Assembly (NCBI RefSeq): GCF_000237925.1
Contig: NW_017386041.1
Location: 496,001-560,000 of the forward strand
Reading direction: 5' to 3'
Source of the DNA: Schistosoma mansoni
Taxonomy: Eukaryota; Platyhelminthes; Trematoda; Strigeidida; Schistosomatidae
Length of the DNA: 64,000 bases
Made by a program: the position numbers and the translations under genes. Of this stretch, positions 61,001-64,000 are shown piece after piece. The notes below the pieces were generated by a model that made no database searches, was not told where the DNA came from, and saw only the letters and a program-made list of their open reading frames with translations. Each line of letters opens with the position of its first letter. The first letter of the stretch is position 1.

Positions 61001-62751
61001 TTATGTGATAATTTCAGTATGTAGAGGTCAATTCCTCTATATCTGACTCCAACAAATAGTATCCCGTTAACTGAGTATTTACCGCATACTAAATCCCCTA
61101 GTAGTATTATGAATTTACTCGAGATTATTAAACAGCCTGAACACCAGTTATGGAGATAGTTTATGGTTAAAAAACGCGTTCAGACCCACATAATTTTACA
61201 TAGTGGATTAAATGTCTAAATTACAGTAAGCAGACAAATAATACAATAATTAAATGGGCTTACTACGAACTCTGTTTTCTTTGAAATGAGAAGAATTTGA
61301 GTTTAGTACGTGTCTATCTAAATAACACACAATCGAGAATAAAAATATGCTTAAATTGTATTGTTTTTTTTTAAAATTCCAAGTAACTCGTTTCGGTGTA
61401 ATTCAAGTTATATAGTTCTATTACCGATTATCGTTTATCCGTTTTTTCTGCGAAAAGGGCAATAATCGTTTTCGTAGGAGTTTAGAACTGTGTATCGCCA
61501 CTAAATTTCAACTAATACTAGTATAAATTCCACTCACTTTTGACTTATTTGAGTTTCCTTTACATCACACGTAATATACTTTAACACTATTGATATTACC
61601 AAGCTGAGTTTTTTTTCTGTAATGCAGGAGTGTTTTCAATGATTTCAATCTCTTCATTTCCAGTTAAAATTTGTCATTTTTCTTCACAGATAAACTTTTC
61701 TAAACACCAATTACCTTATTATTATTATTTTTGCTTGTTTATACACTCAGCCATCTAAAGGCCAAAACGATCGCATACAAACATCTAGTCATCCAACTGA
61801 ATCGGGTCTCAGTCAATTTGTATCGGATTCCGTCAACTCGGTTAATAATATTGATTCTCATGTTTCTTCTAATACAAGCAAACATTCGTCTATGCATGTC
61901 GGTTTGAATACACTAGAAAGCCATATTAATAAGGTAATGTGGATTTCTTTGTTTATTTTTAAACCTTTAGGTAAAGTGTGTTTGTGATATTCGGTGCTGT
62001 TTTTTTCCGTTTACGATAATCATAATTGTAATCGTTATCCACTAAATTGGTAACCGCAAATTATACCACTAGAAAGTTATCGTTGCTTAGTTTGTAGGCG
62101 TCTTAATTTGCTGACATTTTTCTACGTATAAATAATTTCGTATCGTTGAACGTTTTTATTGTGTTGAAAACTTTAAACTGGTCTTTTATAATAATAATGA
62201 TAAATTTTATAACTATCAGGTAGGAAGTGTCAGAACAATGCTTGTTCAATGAAGCGATTTCTCATAAGATAATCTTTTGCTTCAGGAACAATAAGTTATA
62301 ACATACATCTTACTTCGTAAGACTGGTGAAATGGAATTGTAGCTCGAGTGCTCTAAACATTCTATTTTCAAATGTCGGTATATAAATTTAATGCTGCTTT
62401 TTCTACTTCTGTTTAGATATATGATAAGATTTCGTTACATAAATACTGTACTTAGTTCCATTAGTTTTGAGGAGAATTAGATATGTATGTATTTTTATCA
62501 CAACTACTGTATTTTGTGTAAGTTAATAATTAGAACCATTAACGTTGTCAATATTCTTCGTCATTTCTTTCTTGCATAATATTTTTGACTACTGGTTCAA
62601 AAGTTCATACACTATCTATTTCAGGCTATTACAGAGGAAATACGAGCGCAAACTATTTCAAGAAATTCATTTGTTCCACACAATATATCTTCTCCTCATC
62701 TACCTAGAACTCCATCGCCTATTACCAAACACCATTCTACACGTAATTCAG
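29948..62751 (+). CDS. NCOR1: Nuclear receptor corepressor (NCoR/SMRT/SMRTER homologue), 3' end outside the window
   Basis: I placed 21 coding exons: 29948-30251, 34080-34478, 35110-35309, 36342-37187, 41429-41755, 42103-42360, 42687-42849, 44073-44152, 46163-46750, 49120-49333, 52406-52530, 52833-52988, 55114-55177, 56224-56447, 56940-57285, 58831-58971, 59052-59130 (or to 59150), 59777-59970, 60112-60663, 61751-61933, 62625-62751. Phases agree everywhere except exons 17-18. About 1,860 residues lie in the window. NCoR proteins bind unliganded nuclear receptors and carry HDAC3, TBL1 and GPS2 to chromatin. The homologous core (coiled coil, QIIYDENR-like region, DAD-SANT1) is collinear with human NCoR1. 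No second SANT domain was found. Receptor-binding CoRNR boxes, usually C-terminal, may lie beyond the window. The symbol names the family; flukes may have a single gene. Confidence 0.93.
30629..31131 (+). mobile_element. Solo LTR (copy 2) with 5-bp target-site duplication
   Basis: TGTTAT to ATAACA, about 503 bp, with a TATATAA box near 30907 and AATAAA near 30928. Flanked by perfect TGTTC repeats (30624-30628, 31132-31136). It sits inside repeat unit A, whose sequence continues across it. The target repeat and lack of internal sequence mark it as a solo LTR fossil. Confidence 0.88.
31279..31428 (+). repeat. 5'-truncated copy of the LINE-tailed short retroelement
   Basis: Only the last about 150 bp of the family are present (CAGTATCACAGCCCTCACAC through a TAAATAAAATAAATAAATAA tail). 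It is plus-oriented and inserted in minus-oriented unit A. The flanks are similar (CCCCTGC and CCTCTGC), as a short target-site duplication would be. Confidence 0.7.
31524..32029 (-). mobile_element. Solo LTR (copy 3)
   Basis: About 506 bp bounded by TGTTAT and ATAACA, same family as copies 1, 2 and 4. The 5-bp flanks are CTTTC and CTTTT. It lies inside repeat unit A. A fossil solo LTR. Confidence 0.85.
32368..33412 (-). repeat. LINE-tailed short retroelement unit B with 11-bp target-site duplication
   Basis: A nearly complete minus-strand unit. The (TAAA)n tail is at 32379-32396 and the 5' end near 33392-33401. It is bounded by perfect GTTATACTGGT repeats at 32368-32378 and 33402-33412. The repeats and the A-rich tail are the hallmark of target-primed reverse transcription. 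The unit is split by solo LTR copy 4; without it the body is about 530 bp. Confidence 0.88.
32520..33006 (-). mobile_element. Solo LTR (copy 4) with perfect target-site duplication
   Basis: About 487 bp, from TGTTAT to the variant end ACAACA, flanked by perfect GGCGG repeats (32515-32519, 33007-33011). It is inserted in repeat unit B. It must be younger than unit B. A fossil solo LTR. Confidence 0.9.
34080..34478 (+). CDS. NCOR1: Corepressor exon 2
   Basis: Acceptor TTACATCAG, donor A|GTAAGT, phases 1 and 1. Encodes LLTPEDMLAAAQICSHLSQ, then a short Gln run and a Ser/Thr/Pro-rich stretch. Low-complexity N-terminal region; no named domain. Confidence 0.88.
35110..35309 (+). CDS. NCOR1: Corepressor exon 3
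   Basis: Acceptor TTATTTTAG, donor CAA|GTTAGT, exit phase 0. His/Ser-rich sequence ending in NNIYQ. Joins exon 2 (phase 1) and exon 4 (phase 0) without conflict. Confidence 0.88.
36342..37187 (+). CDS. NCOR1: Corepressor exon 4 (KRPR motif, Ala and His/Pro-rich)
   Basis: Acceptor TTTTGTTTTTAG, donor CAG|GTGGGT, phase 0 at both ends, 282 residues. It starts NRRSQLAPP and has HPNKRPRIS at about residues 313-321, like the SKRPRLE of human NCoR1. An alanine-rich stretch and a long His/Pro/Ser region follow. Confidence 0.9.
37430..40790 (-). mobile_element. RTE-type LINE copy in corepressor intron 4
   Basis: Same family and orientation as the copy at 24-27 kb. RT segments are at 38792-38352, 38163-37921 and 37858-37445 (LNYADDIALLSHT); the endonuclease lies around 39250-39430 and 40218-40520; the 5' leader reaches about 40790. 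Part of the region between RT and endonuclease is missing, and an unrelated 785-bp insert splits the endonuclease. Dead. Confidence 0.85.
39432..40216. mobile_element. Foldback DNA element inserted in the RTE copy
   Basis: The RTE sequence stops at CATTGTGA (39431) and resumes at GTGATCCCC (40217). The insert has long inverted repeats, about 39438-39572 and 39930-40064, roughly 70-75% identical by eye (shared blocks TACGAGTTCACCT, GCGTCCCAG, GCTAACTAGAG). About 150 bp lie beyond the right repeat. GTGA on both sides is a possible 4-bp target duplication. No transposase is seen, so it is non-autonomous. Confidence 0.75.
41429..41755 (+). CDS. NCOR1: Corepressor exon 5 (GPS2/TBL1-type coiled coil)
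   Basis: Phase 0-0, acceptor TTTTCTAG, donor CAG|GTAATA. It begins VEAISPAPDES. HREREEINRQLTVLDADINK and the following residues form a charged helix that matches human NCoR1 EELIQSMDRVDREIAKVEQQ. In the family this coiled coil binds GPS2 and TBL1. Confidence 0.92.
42103..42360 (+). CDS. NCOR1: Corepressor exon 6
   Basis: Phase 0-0. IISDNRQRTRQRHLIFTRLC, GPKVR and FYRQPSD match human NCoR1 IIYDENRKKAEEAHKIFEGL, GPKVE and LYNQPSD in order. A basic stretch follows, corresponding to human KLILFFKRRNHARKQRE. A strong family diagnostic. Confidence 0.95.
42687..42849 (+). CDS. NCOR1: Corepressor exon 7
   Basis: Entry phase 0, exit phase 1 (GATG|GTATGT). KKMDKLLSTTKRRQRDLRHR corresponds to human KKVDRIENNPRRKAKESKTR; a helical, highly charged segment. 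Confidence 0.92.
43015..43165 (-). repeat. Possible tRNA-derived SINE in corepressor intron 7
   Basis: On the minus strand an A-box-like TAACTTAGTGG is followed about 40 bases later by a B-box-like GGTTCAAATTT. The spacing fits a tRNA-type pol III promoter. No cloverleaf with good stems is apparent, so it is not a tRNA gene. A tentative call. Confidence 0.35.
43500..44072. other. Corepressor intron 7, remainder
   Basis: AT-rich intron sequence; nothing else recognised. Confidence 0.35.
44073..44152 (+). CDS. NCOR1: Corepressor exon 8 (start of DAD)
   Basis: An 80-nt exon, phase 1 to 0. SGGVSNLNDGS then YDAIEEMNKLK corresponds to the human IIDGLSEQENNEKQMRQL segment that opens the deacetylase-activation domain. 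Confidence 0.88.
45741..45789. repeat. (AT)n microsatellite in corepressor intron 8
   Basis: About 24 AT dinucleotides in a row. Likely polymorphic. Confidence 0.95.
46163..46750 (+). CDS. NCOR1: Corepressor exon 9 (DAD-SANT1, HDAC3 activation)
   Basis: Phase 0-0, 196 residues. PPVMLAPWQRRYQFICESG matches human PPMMFDAEQRRVKFINMNG. The SANT fold follows: KWSEEEKQIFKERYLATPKN, SIASYLERKSVADC, HYYYLSKKKEGYK. The YYYLxKK tract (about residues 938-945) holds the Tyr and Lys positions that in human SMRT contact inositol phosphate and HDAC3. The exon then enters a Gly/Ser/Asn-rich linker. This is the most conserved part of the protein. Confidence 0.97.
47300..48300 (+). mobile_element. LINE 3' part in corepressor intron 9
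   Basis: 47322-47828 encodes the end of an RT ORF (FSISKCELLLQDW, TYLRSLTNPNGLVSDE, RCLRNIARVCWDHRVSN). It continues after a stop with LRWLGHVLRMSDHRLPQ and GWCPRDYRNQCLETL to about 48050, then a 3' untranslated part. Closely related to the fragments at 5.3 kb (nearly identical), 53.9, 57.8 and 63.6 kb. Truncated at its 5' end. Confidence 0.85.
48463..48873 (-). repeat. Inverted duplicate of part of the LINE at 49.4-51.4 kb
   Basis: 411 bp that is the reverse complement of 50523-50933, with only a few differences by eye (about 99% identity). The two copies have sharp ends and equal length. This copy has no poly-A-like tail of its own, so it arose by duplication, not by a separate retrotransposition. 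Confidence 0.9.
49019..49071. repeat. (AT)n microsatellite just upstream of corepressor exon 10
   Basis: About 26 AT dinucleotides, ending about 50 bases before the exon. Confidence 0.95.
49120..49333 (+). CDS. NCOR1: Corepressor exon 10 (AT-hook-like)
   Basis: Acceptor TTTATTTTCAG, donor G|GTAAGT, phase 0 to 1, 214 nt. It encodes Gly/Ser/Asn/His-rich sequence with NRAGRGRPP, whose GRP core flanked by basic residues resembles an AT-hook. An AT-hook is not a standard NCoR feature, so DNA binding is only a suggestion. The exon lies between the arms of a 411-bp inverted duplication. Confidence 0.82.
49435..51431 (+). mobile_element. LINE, 5'-truncated, with target-site duplication, in corepressor intron 10
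   Basis: Body about 49442-51424, bounded by TACTTTC at 49435-49441 and 51425-51431. It encodes an RT: NNYRGISVLP, EEQDGFRSGRGCIGHIFTL, VVFLDIRTAFDSLE, SGVRQGCPISPFL, LEYADDIVLL. Then come SKCKVLLQDW, FVYLGSCISADGG, ANLGHLWRLRDV, CETWPLRV and a C-terminal LPGWGLRDGATQWL. The 3' UTR ends with GTACCAATGTTAATG and a TAAATAAATAAAATAAA-type tail, shared with the short retroelements at 17.6 and 32.4 kb. Frame changes near 50430 and 50590 and stops in the first part show that it is inactive. Clade not settled. Confidence 0.88.
51432..52405. other. Corepressor intron 10, remainder
   Basis: At about 52085-52200 a stretch (CGAAATCGATCACAATACT and following) resembles the 3' untranslated part of the LINE at 47.3-48.3 kb. 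The rest is AT-rich intron. Confidence 0.4.
52406..52530 (+). CDS. NCOR1: Corepressor exon 11
   Basis: Acceptor GAGTGCAG, donor CAT|GTAAGT, phase 1 to 0. Encodes an acidic segment starting GYIEIFSPLNLDVKV. No domain recognised. Exons 10 and 11 together are 339 nt, so skipping both keeps the frame. Confidence 0.8.
52833..52988 (+). CDS. NCOR1: Corepressor exon 12
   Basis: Acceptor TTTTAAACAG, phase 0-0, 52 residues. It ends in a likely helix, TRIKDLIHFAIEKNLTK, which may be a protein-contact motif; I cannot name it. Confidence 0.82.
53900..54660 (+). mobile_element. Decayed LINE fragment in corepressor intron 12
   Basis: Strongly diverged match to the LINE at 47.3-48.3 kb. 54100-54500 follows that copy's order: an RVLGK-like block, an LRFLGHVT-like block, then RGSRDYCNQW. 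Frames are broken. Confidence 0.7.
55114..55177 (+). CDS. NCOR1: Corepressor exon 13
   Basis: A 64-nt exon, phase 0 to 1, acceptor TTACATCAG, donor G|GTAAGA. Encodes PPSSDNQVNTTETLPSRISS. Supported by splice sites and phase only. Confidence 0.65.
56224..56447 (+). CDS. NCOR1: Corepressor exon 14
   Basis: Phase 1 to 0, donor ATG|GTGAGT. Ser/Thr-rich, ending in an Ala-rich helix, TTAAEIYAAAARFAAVSASV. No domain named. Confidence 0.8.
56940..57285 (+). CDS. NCOR1: Corepressor exon 15
   Basis: Acceptor ATGTTTTCAG, phase 0 to 1. Ser-rich; includes VDAAKKWMSSFVP and AILIGDFLTAQQLGR, two likely helices. Confidence 0.82.
57830..58330 (+). mobile_element. Decayed LINE fragment in corepressor intron 15
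   Basis: Diverged match to the LINE at 47.3-48.3 kb, starting at the RVSNSEVRLRVL block (here INDAEVRLKVL) and running into its 3' end. Broken frames. Confidence 0.7.
58831..58971 (+). CDS. NCOR1: Corepressor exon 16
   Basis: Acceptor TTTCATACAG, donor G|GTAAGT, phase 1-1, encodes DYTGSCQVSRSVDPST and a Ser-rich tail. Supported by splice sites and phase. Confidence 0.78.
59052..59130 (+). CDS. NCOR1: Corepressor exon 17 (end uncertain)
   Basis: Acceptor TTCTCATCAG, entry phase 1, encodes INQIN then VPREWPSLAQIRLLGITR. The best donor (AAG|GTATGA at 59130) leaves phase 2, which does not fit exon 18. A weaker donor at 59150 (A|GTAAAA) gives phase 1 and fits. Confidence 0.65.
59777..59970 (+). 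CDS. NCOR1: Corepressor exon 18
   Basis: Acceptor TTTTTTAATAG, donor AAA|GTAAGC, exit phase 0. Encodes CLGSDILAEHAIRLAIHAKA, an Ala run, then SPLSPSPVK. The entry phase must be 1. Confidence 0.8.
60112..60663 (+). CDS. NCOR1: Corepressor exon 19
   Basis: Acceptor TTTCTTTTTAG, donor TTA|GTAAGT, phase 0-0, 184 residues. Ser/Asn/Pro-rich with a helical part, QVASFIANANKLYLEELGS, and FYGVLQQLRQKKEE. Confidence 0.85.
61751..61933 (+). CDS. NCOR1: Corepressor exon 20
   Basis: Acceptor ACACTCAG, donor AAG|GTAATG, phase 0-0, 61 residues, Ser/Asn/His-rich. Too plain in sequence to name a domain. Confidence 0.75.
62625..62751 (+). CDS. NCOR1: Corepressor exon 21 (last in the window)
   Basis: Acceptor TATTTCAG, entry phase 0, encodes AITEEIRAQTISRNS and PHLPRTPSPITKHHSTRNS. 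The exon ends at a weak donor (CAG|GTTTGT) in phase 1, so the gene continues to the right. Confidence 0.75.
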
Positions 62752-63595
62752 GTTTGTGTGCATTAGTTTTTAGAGATAACATTTATGTCTAATTGTTTAT
62801 TGTAAATATATTACGTTTTATCTATAAGGCACTGTATTATTCAGCTAACTTTGGCATTCGGTATATATCTCTAAGCAACATTGAGAACATGGCTTATGTG
62901 TGGATCAGTTCACGTTACCATGCCACATTAGAACAGCAAGATGAAATTCCCAATGCAAATGTCCAGAGTATTAGAATTCATATCAGTAAAAAAAAATAGG
63001 CATAGAATAAATCCTCAAAAAAAGAGAGAATGAATTTGAAGGATAAAAGCTACAGACTTTCGAAAATCAAGAATGTATCTGGGTCACTGATCAGATTCTT
63101 AGTTATCCCATCCAACGTTTCTAATTATAAGTGATTTTAAGCCCAAATTCAGCATTTAATTTATTGCCACCTGCCTAATATTATAATGTTAGTGAACAAT
63201 CTATTATATTGTGAGTTATTTTAATTCATCTTCATGTATTTGCATTTCACATGTACTCTCACCCAGTTACAAACCCAATTAAAAGTGAATTGTTGTAACG
63301 TATTCAAATGATAACAGTTTCATGCTAATTAAATCATAAAACTTAAGTCTAGTATATTATTTTTGTATCTTTTATCTTTTTGTACCAGTCAGTCACAACG
63401 TAGAACTTCGTACGTACATACATCAGTTCGGGTCGCCATACTACATTAGCATAGAGATACAGTTGTCTATTCAAATTCCATAGTGGTAGAAGTAGTAAGA
63501 GTATAAGCAGTAATCAAAAAGATTAGGGTTTAAAGATGTTATTGAAGGAGTATAACCCAGTGAAATAAACTTGGAAAGACAAAAAATGGAGAGAT
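62752..63595. other. Intron or downstream DNA of the corepressor gene
   Basis: AT-rich; no exon found. Confidence 0.35.
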
Positions 63596-63599
63596 GAAG

Positions 63600-64000
63600 A
63601 ATTCAGAAGATTAGAATTTGGGAGAACACAAAGAGTGGATGCACCTTCGCCATTGTAAACGATTTTGAGGCGTCATTCAAGGTCTCTAACTATTGGTTGC
63701 TATCATCTCGCGGATCCCAATCAGGTAGTCTACACCTACCAACATGGCTCAGTCGAATTGTCAGTGACTTCATGGATTTGTGTCACGTTTTGTTCTGGCC
63801 GCATCTAGCTTTCTTCCAACCTACTCCCACACCATAAAACATTGCACGTTGGGGCAGTCGGTGGTTGGGCATACGTAACACATGTCCTAATCATCTCAAC
63901 TGATCAAGTTTCACTACTTCATCAATCGATTTCCCATCCTTACCTAGTACCCGTTTCCTAACAACTGCATTGCTTACTTGGTAGTCCCAGGATATACGAG
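63600..64000 (-). mobile_element. LINE 3' part, minus strand, running off the right edge
   Basis: The reverse complement encodes, in broken frames, RISWDYQVSNAVVRKRVLGK, LGHVLRMPNHRLPQRAM and KKARCGQNKT, matching the C-terminal region of the LINE at 47.3-48.1 kb. Confidence 0.75.

Overview
The window looks like nuclear DNA of a blood fluke (Schistosoma or a close relative in Schistosomatidae). It is AT-rich, has few genes with long introns, and is full of RTE-type and CR1-type LINEs, Ty3/gypsy relics and short repeats with (TAAA)n tails. I cannot fix the species from sequence alone.

Layout. 1-7.2 kb is repeat-rich and I see no host gene there. 7.2-10.7 kb (+) holds a two-exon gene for a BIR (IAP-repeat) protein. 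14.2-15.7 kb (-) holds two single-exon genes, a Gemin7-like SMN-complex subunit followed by the scavenger decapping enzyme DcpS, with one base between the stop of the first and the ATG of the second. 16.7-18.1 kb is a head-to-head pair of a LINE-tailed short repeat. 18.6-19.3 kb (-) is a TM2D1-like gene with very short introns. 20-29 kb is transposon ground: a CR1 LINE fragment, a Ty3/gypsy pol relic, a nearly full-length RTE LINE and a second gypsy integrase relic.

From 29.9 kb to the right edge runs one large + strand gene: the fluke homologue of the nuclear receptor corepressor NCoR/SMRT/SMRTER. I placed 21 coding exons; reading phase agrees at every junction except one. They encode a low-complexity N-terminus with a KRPR motif, a GPS2/TBL1-type coiled coil, the DAD-SANT1 module that activates HDAC3, a Gly/Ser-rich linker, an AT-hook-like exon and a long Ser/Asn-rich tail that continues beyond the window. 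I found no second SANT domain. Its introns carry an RTE copy with a foldback element inside it, three nested solo LTRs, several LINE fragments, and a 411-bp near-identical inverted duplication around the AT-hook-like exon.

Points most worth following: the Gemin7/DcpS TAAATG junction, which joins two cap- and snRNP-related genes in a lineage that uses spliced-leader trans-splicing; the inverted duplication around corepressor exon 10; a 51-bp-arm hairpin at 3.6 kb; a foldback element at 39.4-40.1 kb; and a short-repeat family that shares its 3' tail with a local LINE.
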